A stretch of DNA of 64,000 bases from an uncultured Erythrobacter sp. (GTDB lineage Bacteria; Pseudomonadota; Alphaproteobacteria; Sphingomonadales; Sphingomonadaceae). Of this stretch, positions 17,640 through 27,062 are shown one piece after another; positions within the stretch are counted from its first letter, which is position 1; every line of letters begins with the position of its first letter. The DNA lies in contig CANMMR010000008.1 of assembly GCA_947499095.1 (NCBI GenBank), forward strand, positions 25,722 through 89,721. Reading direction: 5' to 3'. Position numbers and translations under genes: made by a program. Under the pieces are notes generated by a model that saw only the letters and a program-made list of their open reading frames with translations, was not told the DNA's origin and ran no database searches.

Positions 17640-19873
17640 CAGTCGTCCTGGCGGGACTCGTATGTGTAGTAATCAGCACCGTAATAGGCGTAATTGCCAT
17701 TACCGGCCTTCGGATCGAACTTGGTCAGAACCGCGCCCATGATGTTCGCGCCGACCATACGCAGGCGGCGGATCGCCGCCTTGCTCGAACCGCGACCACC
17801 GGCGGTCGAGTCGATCACCATCACCGTCGATTCCACGTGCGCCGCAATCATCGGCGCGTCCGAAAGGCCCATCACCGGCGGGGCATCGAAAATGACGCAG
17901 TCATATTCCGCCGTCAGCTTGGTAACGAGGTTGGCAAACGCATCGGTCCGCAGCAGCGCAGCCGGATCCGGAGCGATCGGCAGCGCCGTCATATAGGACA
18001 GGTTCGGCTTATCCGAAGGAAACACGACTTCCTGAATCGTCGTTTCGCCTGCCAGCAGCGATGTCAGGCCGTTCCGCTCGCGCTGGTCGACACGTTTGTG
18101 CAAGGTCGGGCGGCGCAAGTCAGCGTCAACCAGGAGCGTGCGCTTTCCAAGCTCGGCGAATTCCTTAGCCAGTCGATTGGAAGTGGTGGTCTTGCCTTCA
18201 GATTTTTGCGAACTGGTGACCGCCATGGACCGCGGGATACCGTGCGAGGTGCTGTATCGCAGATTGGTGACGAGCGAGCGATAGGCCTCGCTGATCGGCG
18301 ATTTGGCGTCCTCCAGCTCCTCTTCGGGCGTCCCGTCGCTAACGCGCGGGATCAGGCCGAGCAGGGTCAGACCCAGCTTGCGCTCGACATCGTCCGGATC
18401 GCGCATCACATCGTCGAACTGCTCGCGCAGGAAGATGAAACCGCCAGCCAGCGCGAGGCCCGCCAGCAGTGCCAGCGCAATATTCAGCTTGAGGTTCGGC
18501 GAGCTCGGTTCGCGCGGGATATTGGCGAGGTCGACGAGCGTAATGTTGTTGGACGTCGCACCAGCCGTTGCGCTGAGCTCGTTGAAGCGGGTCAGCAGCG
18601 TATTGTAGAGGGCGCGCTTCGTCTCCGCCTCGCGCTTCAGGATGTTGTACTGGACGCCGCGATCCTGCTCGTTGAGTGCATCGGAGCGAACGCCCGACAC
18701 GCGCGACTGGATCGAATCTTCGCGGTCGGCTGCGGCCTGATATTCCAGGCGCACCGAGTTCTTGATCGAATTGCCGACGCTCTGGATTTCCGAATTCACT
18801 TCCTGAAGCTGCGATTCGAGCGCCTGAACATTCGGATGATCGTCGAGGTGACGAGCGCGTTCCTCGGCCAGTGCGCTTTCGACTTCGCTCCGCTGTCGCA
18901 GTAGCGACTGCATCGCGGGGTTGTTGAGAACCTGCGGGATCGATGTGACGGGCGCATTGGCGACGCTGCGCCAGCGCTGCTCCGCCGCGATACGCTGGGC
19001 AGTCGCTTCGCTGGCCGCGGAGTTGAGCTGGACCAGCGTGTCGTTGGTCACCGACAGCGTCGTTTCCTGATCGGCATTCGCGCCCTGTCCGGCAACACGG
19101 ATGAGGCCGGCGGCACGCGAGAAGCTGTTCAGCTCCCGCTCGCTATCTTCGAGTTCCTCGCGCGCGTCCTCGAGCTGCTGGCCCAGGAATTGGCGGGCAT
19201 ACGCCGAGCTGTCGAACTTGCGCGCCAGATTGGCTTCGATAAAATTTTCGGCGACCGAATTTGCCAGCTCCGCCGAAAGCACCGGACTGGCGCTCTCGAA
19301 GCTGATCGCCACGAGACGGCTGTCGACCGGCAAGGAGACGCCAGTTGCTTGCTGCACAAGCTCGATGGCACTGTCCTTACGCACCGCATCCAGCTGTTCG
19401 GGCGGAAGTCCCGCTTCCGTAATGGACTCTACATCGGGAATTTCGGCACCAAGCGCGTCGAAGAATTCCGCCCGATCGTCGAGCCCGTTGGCTTCGACCA
19501 CGCGCTCCGCAAGTGAGCGGCTGCGGATGACGTCGAGCTGAGTCTGCAGGAAGCGGTCCGCATCCTGATATCCGGCCTGCGGCGGGAGCGTGCTGTCCTC
19601 GAGGATCTGTTCGGCCTGCTGTTCCACCAAAACGCGCGATGTCGCGACATATTGCGGTACCATCAACAGCGTGAGGATAGCGCCGATCACCACCACGCCA
19701 ATGACGATGGCGGCCGCCGGGATCAGGTTGCGACGGACTGCAGCGATGATCCGGCGAAGGTCGATATCGAAAAACTTTTCTTCCTCCATCTCCTCTGCTC
19801 CGCCGGCCAGGCCGTCGAAGCGCGGATCGGACCCTGCGCCCTTGGCCGCAACAATGGGAGTTTCGCTGGTCAC
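17639..19873 (-). CDS. Wzc-like polysaccharide co-polymerase with BY-kinase domain
   Basis: The product is 744 residues. Residues about 30-470 form the Wzz/chain-length part. There is a membrane segment near 50-75 (IPAAAIVIGVVVIGAIL), a long coiled-coil periplasmic region (200-400), and a second membrane helix near 450 (LALLAGLALAGGFIFL). A cytoplasmic tyrosine autokinase follows, with Walker A-like SSQKSEGKTTTSNRLAKEF near 560, Walker A' LLVDADLRRP near 585, and Walker B CVIFDAPP near 663. A C-terminal tyrosine cluster (YAYYGADYYTYE) is the expected autophosphorylation tail. Together with the Wza-like protein it would control chain length and export. Confidence 0.93.
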   Translation of the reverse strand: MTSETPIVAAKGAGSDPRFDGLAGGAEEMEEEKFFDIDLRRIIAAVRRNLIPAAAIVIGVVVIGAILTLLMVPQYVATSRVLVEQQAEQILEDSTLPPQAGYQDADRFLQTQLDVIRSRSLAERVVEANGLDDRAEFFDALGAEIPDVESITEAGLPPEQLDAVRKDSAIELVQQATGVSLPVDSRLVAISFESASPVLSAELANSVAENFIEANLARKFDSSAYARQFLGQQLEDAREELEDSERELNSFSRAAGLIRVAGQGANADQETTLSVTNDTLVQLNSAASEATAQRIAAEQRWRSVANAPVTSIPQVLNNPAMQSLLRQRSEVESALAEERARHLDDHPNVQALESQLQEVNSEIQSVGNSIKNSVRLEYQAAADREDSIQSRVSGVRSDALNEQDRGVQYNILKREAETKRALYNTLLTRFNELSATAGATSNNITLVDLANIPREPSSPNLKLNIALALLAGLALAGGFIFLREQFDDVMRDPDDVERKLGLTLLGLIPRVSDGTPEEELEDAKSPISEAYRSLVTNLRYSTSHGIPRSMAVTSSQKSEGKTTTSNRLAKEFAELGKRTLLVDADLRRPTLHKRVDQRERNGLTSLLAGETTIQEVVFPSDKPNLSYMTALPIAPDPAALLRTDAFANLVTKLTAEYDCVIFDAPPVMGLSDAPMIAAHVESTVMVIDSTAGGRGSSKAAIRRLRMVGANIMGAVLTKFDPKAGNGNYAYYGADYYTYESRQDD

Positions 19874-19876
19874 GGG

Positions 19877-20566
19877 TCAGAACCTCGTAAAGACGTTGAA
19901 GATCGGTGCCGCGCGCAGGAAGTCCTGATAGACGCCGCGCACCGCAGAGAAGCCGACCACGATACTGTCGCCGCCGAGGATCTGGGGATCCGCGGCCCGG
20001 CCCTCGCGAATGGCCTTGAGGTCGAACACTGCGCCCATGCGCTGGCCATCGACGACCCGGAAGACGATCACTTCGTCGTCCACCGCCAGATTGGTCAACC
20101 CTTTCGCACGGGCCACCGACTCTACCAAAGACGAAGAACCGGCGACTTCATAAACGCCCGGCTCGTTGACCTGGCCTTCGACGGTCACGCGCTGGCCGGC
20201 CGACGAGACCACGCCGACAACTACCTGCGGATTACGAATGAAGCGGGCACCGAGCCTAGTCTCGATCTCGTCGCTGAGTTCGATGGCAGTCTTGTCGACT
20301 GCGGTAATTTCCCCGACGAGCGGATAGTTGATCGTCCCTGCCGCATCCACCGCGACCTGTTCGAAGCTCAGCTCGGGCTCCTGGAACACGCGGATCGACA
20401 GCACATCCAGCACGCCGATCTTATAGGACGGCAGTTCGCCTGCCGCGCTGGCCGGCGGCATCATCCGATAGGCTGCCTCGCCACGCGGCAAGTCTGCCGA
20501 AGGCGAAAAACAACCAACCAGGAGGAATGCCAGAAGGCATGCCACAACTCTCAACTCACGCGGCAA
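19877..20566 (-). CDS. Wza-like polysaccharide export lipoprotein
   Basis: The product is 229 residues with a lipoprotein signal ending LLVGC. The poly-export domain follows (YKIGVLDVLSIRVFQEPELS, YPLVGEITAVDKTAIELSDEIETRL). SLBB-like segments come next (VTVEGQVNEPGVYEV, SLVESVARAKGL, and a C-terminal GGDSIVVGF). It would form the outer-membrane export channel partnered with the Wzc-like protein encoded three bases downstream. It is shorter than E. coli Wza (about 380 residues), as is common for sphingomonad homologues. Its start overlaps the end of the upstream membrane-protein gene by 11 bp. Confidence 0.92.
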   Translation of the reverse strand: MPRELRVVACLLAFLLVGCFSPSADLPRGEAAYRMMPPASAAGELPSYKIGVLDVLSIRVFQEPELSFEQVAVDAAGTINYPLVGEITAVDKTAIELSDEIETRLGARFIRNPQVVVGVVSSAGQRVTVEGQVNEPGVYEVAGSSSLVESVARAKGLTNLAVDDEVIVFRVVDGQRMGAVFDLKAIREGRAADPQILGGDSIVVGFSAVRGVYQDFLRAAPIFNVFTRF

Positions 20567-21896
20567 TTGACTTGTCCTTTTTGCTATCCAATGCGCCGAC
20601 CAGCAGTGCGACCAACAGGCCGGCGACGCATAATAGCGTCTGATTTCTCATCGGATAATCCACGATAGACTGGAGGGCGATGCACAATAGTGCCAGCCCT
20701 ACACCGTCCGCCCAATGAACTTTCCCTGAAGCCCGTGTGGTCCACCACATGTAGAGAAGCAAGCCCCCCCAGGCGATTATCAGGAACAGGCCGACAATTC
20801 CGGCTTCCACCGCCACTTCGAGATACTCGTTGTGTGCGCGGCGGGCGTGGCTGGGTTGCAGGCTTTCGAGCGATTCCTCGACCTGGAAAACCTCGTCCAG
20901 GGTGCCCATGCCGGACCCGACGGGCCAGTACCGACCCGCTGCGGACGACGCATCTTCCCAGATGAATGTGCGGGAATCCTCGAGCGCAGCGAACCGCTCC
21001 CACGTCCGTTCCACACGCGTCTGCGCCACAAATAGCAGGGCGACGCCCAATAACACCGCACCGGCGATGGCCCCAAGCCTGCGCGGCTCGAATTTCCGGC
21101 CTCTGCCGATTACTCCGCTGTACAGCGCGGCGGCATAGGTCAGGGGCACGAGCAGTAAGGTCGTCGAAGATCGGGAATTGGTCAGCAGGGTGCCGAGGAC
21201 CAGAATTGCTCCGATCGCCAAAATTGCCGCCTGGCCATATCGTCCCGTCACTCCCGGCGCGAGGCCGAGCAAGGCGCACAGTCCGAGAACGAAGAACAGG
21301 CCGGAACTGTTGTGGTTGGCGAAGAAGCCGTAGAGCCTGCCCTGCTCCAGCACGAGATAGGGATTGAGGCTGGTTCCTGCGGAAATCTGCAGTCCGCCGA
21401 AAACGAAGTTCGCCAGCGCTGCGATAACTATGATTTGCAGCACGCGCGTGCCGAAACCCGACGATTTGGTGCGCACCAGCATGAAAGCGGCAAGCGGGGT
21501 GACGAGCCCCATGAGCGCGACTGCGGTGCGGACACGGTCCACTGTGAAGGGGCGCCAGTCACCTTCCGCGCCGATCACGGCGAGCGCGTCGTAAACGAGA
21601 TCCCGCCCGGGCAGTTGGCTCCAGATGTTGGGCGGCAGCGGCAAAAGCTGAACGGCAGGCAGCGCACACGTGGCGATGATGAGAATTTTTACCGGCAGCA
21701 CGAGACGAGACCATCGCTCGCGCACCTGCGGCCAGGAAAAGAGCAACAACCCGAAAGCGAAAGCCTGGACGATGAAATTCCAGATCGCCGTCCCGACGCC
21801 GCCACCTCCGAACATGAAGGCGACAGCAACGAGGCTGATCAGGCGCCAATCGGCAATGGCAAATTCGCGGAGCGAAAGGCTTCGCCCTTTACGCAT
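20556..21896 (-). CDS. O-antigen ligase/polymerase family membrane protein
   Basis: The product is 446 residues with about 11-12 hydrophobic segments. A large loop near residues 300-370 contains the Wzy_C-type motif (GSGMGTLDEVFQ, then RRAHNEYLEVAVEAGIVGLFL), where H-N-x-Y-L-x-x-x-x-E-x-G is the hallmark of WaaL and Wzy proteins. It should polymerise or transfer undecaprenyl-linked chains in the periplasm. It is the first gene of the wzy-wza-wzc block by position and overlaps the Wza-like gene. The other such protein is encoded at 12931-14145. Confidence 0.85.
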   Translation of the reverse strand: MRKGRSLSLREFAIADWRLISLVAVAFMFGGGGVGTAIWNFIVQAFAFGLLLFSWPQVRERWSRLVLPVKILIIATCALPAVQLLPLPPNIWSQLPGRDLVYDALAVIGAEGDWRPFTVDRVRTAVALMGLVTPLAAFMLVRTKSSGFGTRVLQIIVIAALANFVFGGLQISAGTSLNPYLVLEQGRLYGFFANHNSSGLFFVLGLCALLGLAPGVTGRYGQAAILAIGAILVLGTLLTNSRSSTTLLLVPLTYAAALYSGVIGRGRKFEPRRLGAIAGAVLLGVALLFVAQTRVERTWERFAALEDSRTFIWEDASSAAGRYWPVGSGMGTLDEVFQVEESLESLQPSHARRAHNEYLEVAVEAGIVGLFLIIAWGGLLLYMWWTTRASGKVHWADGVGLALLCIALQSIVDYPMRNQTLLCVAGLLVALLVGALDSKKDKSIAA

Positions 21897-21920
21897 GTAT
21901 CGACCCCACCGATCCCAGAC

Positions 21921-21952
21921 ACAACAAACCCCACCGGCCGAAACCGGTGGGG
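21921..21952 (-). terminator. Rho-independent terminator after the small acidic-tailed gene
   Basis: CCCCACCGG and CCGGTGGGG form a 9-bp stem with a six-base loop. On the minus strand it is followed by TTTGTTGTGT; on the plus strand TTTTTT follows after a few bases. It separates the 93-residue gene from the export block, which therefore needs its own promoter or depends on read-through. Confidence 0.75.
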
Positions 21953-21970
21953 TCCATGTTTTTTAGACGA

Positions 21971-22252
21971 TTACGCGCCCGGCGACAGATCGTCGTCGTC
22001 GTCATCAGCAGCGATGATGATGCCGACGATGATTGCGATGCCGGCGATCACAGCGATGATCAGGCCGGGTCCGCCGAGTTCGCTCTGCTTCTTGGCAGTG
22101 GCGCTCGAACGGGTGACGTCGCTGGCAGCCGAGAGCTTCACGGGCTCTGCGACGACCGGAGCGTCTGCTGCACGGGTACCTGCGTGTGCGGTCACGGAAG
22201 TAGCTGCGAGAGCTACTGCACCGAGGCCGGTCAGAAGGCGGCTGGTCTTCAT
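21971..22252 (-). CDS. Small exported protein with one membrane helix and Asp-rich tail
   Basis: I do not recognise a characterised family. The product is 93 residues: a signal peptide (MKTSRLLTGLGAVALAATSVTAHA), a short polar linker, a 20-residue hydrophobic helix (GLIIAVIAGIAIIVGIIIAA, about 62-82), and an acidic tail of six aspartates followed by LSPGA. The layout resembles a sorting or anchoring signal, or a small membrane regulator. It has its own terminator and sits between the polymerase-like and initiating-transferase genes. Translation is supported by codon use typical of the neighbours. A role in polymer synthesis or secretion is inferred from position only. Confidence 0.75.
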   Translation of the reverse strand: MKTSRLLTGLGAVALAATSVTAHAGTRAADAPVVAEPVKLSAASDVTRSSATAKKQSELGGPGLIIAVIAGIAIIVGIIIAADDDDDDLSPGA

Positions 22253-22418
22253 AGTCAGTCTCCTAGAGATTATTCTTCTTTACGTCCGATCAAGCAGCTA
22301 GCAGCGATTCTGTCGCTACGCAACCGCTTAATCCTCTGATACGTCGCATATTTACAACAGATAGTGACGCATGTGCCTCTCTACCGTGAGATCATGCCTA
22401 AACCGTTAAGGCCAAACG

Positions 22419-23786
22419 TCAATATGCATTCGGGTGAACAAGTACACGAACTGTCGCAAAAAGGATCTTTATGTCACCCCACAAAGACCAGTTGCGAATA
22501 TATTCGAGGTCGGCACCCAAACGGTCGATCAAATGCGATTCGGTTTCGGTCGCACCGCGGTAACCTCGCACTTGGGCTAGGCCGGTCAGGCCGGGCTTGA
22601 GCGAATGGCGCTGCCAGTAATTGCTGTCGACTTCCCAGAACAGTTTCTGTCCCGCCTGCGAACCCAGTGCGTGGGGCCGCGGGCCGACCAGGCTCATCTC
22701 GGAGCGCAGGACATTGATCAGCTGAGGCAACTCGTCGATCGACGTTTTGCGGATGAACTTACCGACCTTGGTCACCCGGTCGTCGGCGCGCGAGGTCGAG
22801 CGCGCTCCGTCACGATCCCCCTTGTCCACCTTCATCGAGCGGAACTTAAGCATGTTGAAGAGGCAATTGTGCTGTCCCATGCGCGGCTGGACGAAGAACA
22901 CGGGGCCGCCGTCCTCGAGCTTGATCAAGAGCGCGGTCAACAACAGGATCGGGCTAAGCATTATGAGCGCGGGTATAGTAACCGCCAGATCCATCGCCCG
23001 TTTGTAGAGTCTCGCATGGAGCGCCAGCGGGCCGGACGATACGACCAGCAGCGATTTGCCCCCCTCGCGCTCCAACGCGATCGCGCCCAGTTCCTGGATC
23101 GCCACACTAAGCACCTCGCCGCGCACGCCCGCGCCGCGCATCACGGTGGCCCATTCGGGCCTGCGCTCGCTCTCGCAGCTGACGACCACGCGATCGACAC
23201 CGCGCATGAGACGGCCGATTTGGTCGAGGCTCTTGGGATCGGCATGGGCCCCGACGATGTCGAACGACTGCGTGTTCACGACCTGGGCACCAGGAATGTC
23301 GATCTCCGGCCCGCCGTCGAGTACGACCAGAACCGAACTCATGGTCGGTCCGTATTTGCGTCGAAGAAGAAAGCCGAGAAGGAAGCGCGTGATCGCAATA
23401 CCGACAAAGGCGAAAATCAGCGCAAGCGACAGCATGACGCGCGAAAAGTCCGACGCGGCCTTCGCATAAAAGATCATGACCGTGCACAGCATGGCCGAAA
23501 TGATCAGCGCGAGCGCGATTTGCCCCACGGCGAAGCGCGGTTCGTCCAATGCGCGAATAGAATAGCAGCGCTGGTAGACGGCGATGACGAGGAAGATCGG
23601 AAGGAACGCCCATCCCATCGACATGGCGAAGGGCAGCGGCCACTGATCACGATAGACGCCGCCTGCCAGGAAGAAACTGCCCAGCACCAGCAGCGCATCG
23701 ATCAGCAGCATCACCAGATACAGCTGAACGCGCGTCTGCTCCATGGCCGGCTGTGCCGTCACTGACTTGACGTGTTCCAAATACAT
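22419..23786 (-). CDS. Undecaprenyl-phosphate sugar phosphotransferase (WcaJ/PssY-like)
   Basis: The product is 455 residues. The first half has four or five membrane helices (LVMLLIDALLVLGSFFLAGGVY and following) and a CoA-binding-like domain (TMSSVLVVLDGGPEIDIPGA). The C-terminal 200 residues are the bacterial sugar-transferase domain: YKRAMDLAVTIPALIMLSPI, VFFVQPRMGQHNCLFNMLKFRSM, RKTSIDELPQLINVL, and the closing KPGLTGLAQVRGYRG and LWGDIKILFATV. It would start the repeat unit by placing a hexose-1-phosphate on undecaprenyl phosphate. It is the most upstream gene of the minus-strand polysaccharide cluster. About 245 bp without a gene separate it from the divergent icd and should hold both promoters. 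Confidence 0.92.
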   Translation of the reverse strand: MYLEHVKSVTAQPAMEQTRVQLYLVMLLIDALLVLGSFFLAGGVYRDQWPLPFAMSMGWAFLPIFLVIAVYQRCYSIRALDEPRFAVGQIALALIISAMLCTVMIFYAKAASDFSRVMLSLALIFAFVGIAITRFLLGFLLRRKYGPTMSSVLVVLDGGPEIDIPGAQVVNTQSFDIVGAHADPKSLDQIGRLMRGVDRVVVSCESERRPEWATVMRGAGVRGEVLSVAIQELGAIALEREGGKSLLVVSSGPLALHARLYKRAMDLAVTIPALIMLSPILLLTALLIKLEDGGPVFFVQPRMGQHNCLFNMLKFRSMKVDKGDRDGARSTSRADDRVTKVGKFIRKTSIDELPQLINVLRSEMSLVGPRPHALGSQAGQKLFWEVDSNYWQRHSLKPGLTGLAQVRGYRGATETESHLIDRLGADLEYIRNWSLWGDIKILFATVRVLVHPNAY

Positions 23787-24031
23787 CCTCGGCGCTCCGC
23801 CTGCCGGTTAAGCGATCTCGTGTGGGGCGCGACTTATGTGATTGTTTGTTAACGGCGGAAGAACCATTCGCACGCCAGCCGACGCTCTATTAGCGTAATT
23901 CCTGCCGATGTTAATCGGAAAATTTCGGGCCCTCCTGCGACGGGCCGCTCGCACCACACGTCCCGCTCCCTTGCCCTCTCGCGCCCCTCTGCTAAAGCGC
24001 CCGCAATCTCATTCGAACAGACAGGAAACTC

Positions 24032-25252
24032 ATGGCCAAGATCAAGGTAGCCAACCCGGTCGTCGAACTCGACGGCGACGAAATGACGAAAATCATCTGG
24101 CAGTGGATCCGCGAGCGGCTGATCCTGCCCTACCTCGACATCGACCTCAAATATTACGATCTCTCGATCGAGAAGCGCGACGAGACGGACGACCAGATCA
24201 CGATCGATGCCGCCAATGCCATCAAGGAGCATGGCGTCGGCGTGAAATGCGCCACCATCACGCCCGACGAAGCACGCGTCGAGGAGTTCGATCTCAAGAA
24301 GATGTGGGTCAGCCCCAACGGCACGATCCGCAACATTCTGGGCGGTGTCGTCTTCCGCGAGCCGATCGTCATCGACAATGTGCCGCGCCTCGTCCCGGGC
24401 TGGACCGATCCGATCGTGGTCGGTCGCCACGCATTCGGCGACCAGTACCGCGCCAAGGACACGCTGATCCCCGGCAAGGGCAAACTGCGCATGGTATTCG
24501 AAGGCGAGAACGGCGAGAATATCGATATCGACGTGTTCGAATTCCCGAGCCCGGGCGTCGCGATGACGATGTATAACCTAGACGATTCGATCCGTGACTT
24601 CGCCCGCGCCAGCTTTGCCTACGGCCTCGATCGCAAGTGGCCGGTGTATCTCTCGACGAAAAACACCATCCTCAAGAAGTATGATGGCCGCTTCAAGGAC
24701 CTGTTCGAGGAAGTCTTCGAAGCCGAATACAAGGCCGAATTCGACAAGCACGGCCTTACCTACGAACATCGCCTGATCGACGATATGGTTGCCGCAGCCC
24801 TGAAGTGGAACGGCAAGTTCGTCTGGGCCTGCAAGAATTACGACGGCGACGTGCAGTCGGACATCGTGGCGCAAGGTTTCGGCTCGCTCGGCCTGATGAC
24901 CAGCGTGCTGATGACGCCCGACGGCAAGACAGTGGAGGCCGAAGCAGCGCACGGCACCGTCACCCGCCACTATCGCCAGCACCAGGAAGGCAAGGCGACC
25001 AGCACCAACCCGATCGCCAGCATCTTCGCCTGGACGCGCGGCCTGATGTATCGCGGCAAGTTCGACGACACGCCGGATGTGGTGAAGTTCGCCGAAACGC
25101 TGGAAAAGGTCTGCATCAAGACCGTCGAAAGCGGCAAGATGACCAAGGATCTCGCACTTCTGATCGGTCCGCAGCAGAGCTGGATGACGACGGAGCAGTT
25201 CTTCGAGGCGATCGTCGACGGCCTCGAAGCCGAAATGGCCAACTGGGGCTGA
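24032..25252 (+). CDS. icd: NADP-dependent isocitrate dehydrogenase
   Basis: The product is 406 residues of the eukaryote-like (type II) homodimeric enzyme common in alphaproteobacteria. It carries out oxidative decarboxylation of isocitrate to 2-oxoglutarate in the TCA cycle. Visible are [14 protein letters not shown] at the start, the substrate-site [12 protein letters not shown] (S-x-N-x-x-x-R) near residue 95, [21 protein letters not shown] near 210, and the NADP-site region [15 protein letters not shown] near 305. ACAGGAAACTC precedes the ATG as ribosome site. A terminator follows at 25298. Confidence 0.96.
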   Translation: MAKIKVANPVVELDGDEMTKIIWQWIRERLILPYLDIDLKYYDLSIEKRDETDDQITIDAANAIKEHGVGVKCATITPDEARVEEFDLKKMWVSPNGTIRNILGGVVFREPIVIDNVPRLVPGWTDPIVVGRHAFGDQYRAKDTLIPGKGKLRMVFEGENGENIDIDVFEFPSPGVAMTMYNLDDSIRDFARASFAYGLDRKWPVYLSTKNTILKKYDGRFKDLFEEVFEAEYKAEFDKHGLTYEHRLIDDMVAAALKWNGKFVWACKNYDGDVQSDIVAQGFGSLGLMTSVLMTPDGKTVEAEAAHGTVTRHYRQHQEGKATSTNPIASIFAWTRGLMYRGKFDDTPDVVKFAETLEKVCIKTVESGKMTKDLALLIGPQQSWMTTEQFFEAIVDGLEAEMANWG

Positions 25253-25297
25253 AACCCATCGCCACCTGCGTCATTACGTAGGCATGGCTAGACCATA

Positions 25298-25330
25298 CGG
25301 GGTCGGCGCGCGCCGACCCCGTTTCTGTTT
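25298..25330 (+). terminator. Rho-independent terminator after icd
   Basis: CGGGGTCGGC pairs with GCCGACCCCG around a GCGC loop and is followed by TTTCTGTTT. It lies 45 nt after the icd stop codon. Confidence 0.85.
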
Positions 25331-25357
25331 GCGGATCGCAGAACAACGGGGACGAAT

Positions 25358-27013
25358 GTGGCTAAACCACCGGCAAAGAAGCGTGCGCCGAAGCGCAAGG
25401 GCAGCGAGAAGTTCGGCCAGCGCCGGCTTGAGGTGCGCAACGCCAGGATCAAGGACATTCCCGGCATCGCCAATCTGGTGCGCCGGGTGTACGAGGACAT
25501 GCCTGCCTATACGCACGGCGAAATCCGCGGCCAGATCAACAACTTCAAGGAAGGCTGCTTCGTCGCCCTGCTCGACGAGGAAATCGTCGGCTATTGTGCG
25601 ACCATGCAGCTGGCCGAAGCGCTCGCCTTTCAGGATCACGACTGGGAGGAAATCACCGGCAACGGCTTCGGCAGCCGCCACGATCCCACCGGCGACTGGC
25701 TTTATGGCTACGAGATGTGCGTCGATCCCAAGGTGCGCGGGGTACGCATCGGGCGCCGCCTCTATGAAGAGCGCCGCGCGCTCGCCGAGGAAAAGGACCT
25801 GACCGGCATCGTTTTCGCCGGCCGCATGCCCAATTACCGCCGCTTCCGCCGCCGCGTCGATAATCCGCAGGATTATCTCGACAAGGTGGTCGAAGGTAAG
25901 CTGCACGATCCGGTGCTGCGCTTCCAGCTCGCCAACGGCTTCGAGCCTGAGCGGATCATGGAAGGCTACCTCCCAGAAGACAAGGCCAGCATGGCCAACG
26001 CCGTGATGATGGTGTGGCGCAACCCATACGTCGAGCGCGACCAGCCGGTGAAGAAGCGCCTCCCGCGCGGTGTGGAGGCTGTGCGTGTCGCCACCTGCCA
26101 GCTACAGGCGCGCGCGGTTGCGGATTATGACGAGTTCATGCGCCACGTCACATATTTCGTCGACGTTGCAAGCGATTACGAGGCGGACTTCATCGTCTTT
26201 CCCGAACTCTTCACACTGATGCTCTTGAGCTTCGAAGAGAAAGAACTTTCCCCCGTCGAGGCGATCGAGCGGCTGTCCGAATATACCCCGCGCCTGCGCG
26301 ACGACATCTCCGACATGGCGATGCGCTACAACATCAACATCATCGCCGGCAGCCACCCGACCCGCATGGACGATGGCGACATCCACAACGTCGCCTATGT
26401 CTGCCTGCGCGACGGGTCGGTCCATGCGCAGGAGAAGATCCACCCTACCCCCAACGAACGGTACTGGTGGAACATCAAGGGCGGCGACAAGGTCGAGGTC
26501 ATCCAGACCGACTGCGGCCCGATCGGCGTGCAGATCTGTTACGACAGCGAGTTCCCCGAACTGAGCCGCCGCTTGGCCGACGAAGGCGCGCGGATTATCT
26601 TCGTGCCTTTCTGCACCGACAGCCGCCAGGGATACTTGCGCGTGCGATATTGTGGGCAGGCGCGCGCGATCGAGAACCAGTGCTTCGTCGTCCTTTCCGG
26701 CAATGTCGGCAATCTCCCCAACGTCGGCAACATGGACATCCAGTATGCCCAGAGCTGCATCCTGACCCCCTGCGACTTCCCCTTCGCCCGCGACGGTATC
26801 GCTGCCGAATCGAGCGAGAATGTGGAGACGCTGACGATCAGCGACGTGAATCTCGCCGATCTCAGCTGGGCACGCGCCGAAGGAACCGTCCGCAATCTCG
26901 CCGACCGGCGCTTCGATCTCTATCGGATCGAGTGGGATGAGGAAGGCAAGCATCCCGGCAAGCCGAAGCCGCGCCGCGAACCCCTGGGGCCCACCGGACC
27001 GGGCGGTGGCTAA
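25358..27013 (+). CDS. GNAT acetyltransferase-carbon-nitrogen hydrolase fusion
   Basis: The product is 551 residues in two parts. Residues about 20-210 are a GNAT domain (RNARIKDIPGIANLVRRVYEDMP, then MCVDPKVRGVRIGRRLYEERRALA for acetyl-CoA binding). Residues about 235-520 are a nitrilase-superfamily amidohydrolase with the Glu-Lys-Cys triad visible in IVFPELFTL, AQEKIHPTPNERYWW and GVQICYDSEFPEL. This fusion is a known family in proteobacteria; the natural substrate is not established to my knowledge. Translation starts at GTG 25358 (MAKPPAKKRAPKRK, a basic tail), preceded by ACGGGGACG. The gene stands alone between a terminator and the antiporter gene. Confidence 0.88.
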   Translation: MAKPPAKKRAPKRKGSEKFGQRRLEVRNARIKDIPGIANLVRRVYEDMPAYTHGEIRGQINNFKEGCFVALLDEEIVGYCATMQLAEALAFQDHDWEEITGNGFGSRHDPTGDWLYGYEMCVDPKVRGVRIGRRLYEERRALAEEKDLTGIVFAGRMPNYRRFRRRVDNPQDYLDKVVEGKLHDPVLRFQLANGFEPERIMEGYLPEDKASMANAVMMVWRNPYVERDQPVKKRLPRGVEAVRVATCQLQARAVADYDEFMRHVTYFVDVASDYEADFIVFPELFTLMLLSFEEKELSPVEAIERLSEYTPRLRDDISDMAMRYNINIIAGSHPTRMDDGDIHNVAYVCLRDGSVHAQEKIHPTPNERYWWNIKGGDKVEVIQTDCGPIGVQICYDSEFPELSRRLADEGARIIFVPFCTDSRQGYLRVRYCGQARAIENQCFVVLSGNVGNLPNVGNMDIQYAQSCILTPCDFPFARDGIAAESSENVETLTISDVNLADLSWARAEGTVRNLADRRFDLYRIEWDEEGKHPGKPKPRREPLGPTGPGGG

Positions 27014-27062
27014 CGCCGTCAACGCGGGTGACAGCCTGCCCCATTCGCACTAGACGAAAGCG

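Noticed and set aside
5176..23786. The whole polysaccharide cluster as a recently acquired island
   Set aside because: Codon use and GC content look like the flanking housekeeping genes, and no integrase, tRNA-flanking repeat or insertion sequence is visible. The nearby tRNA-Val has no second 3'-end copy that I could find in the window.
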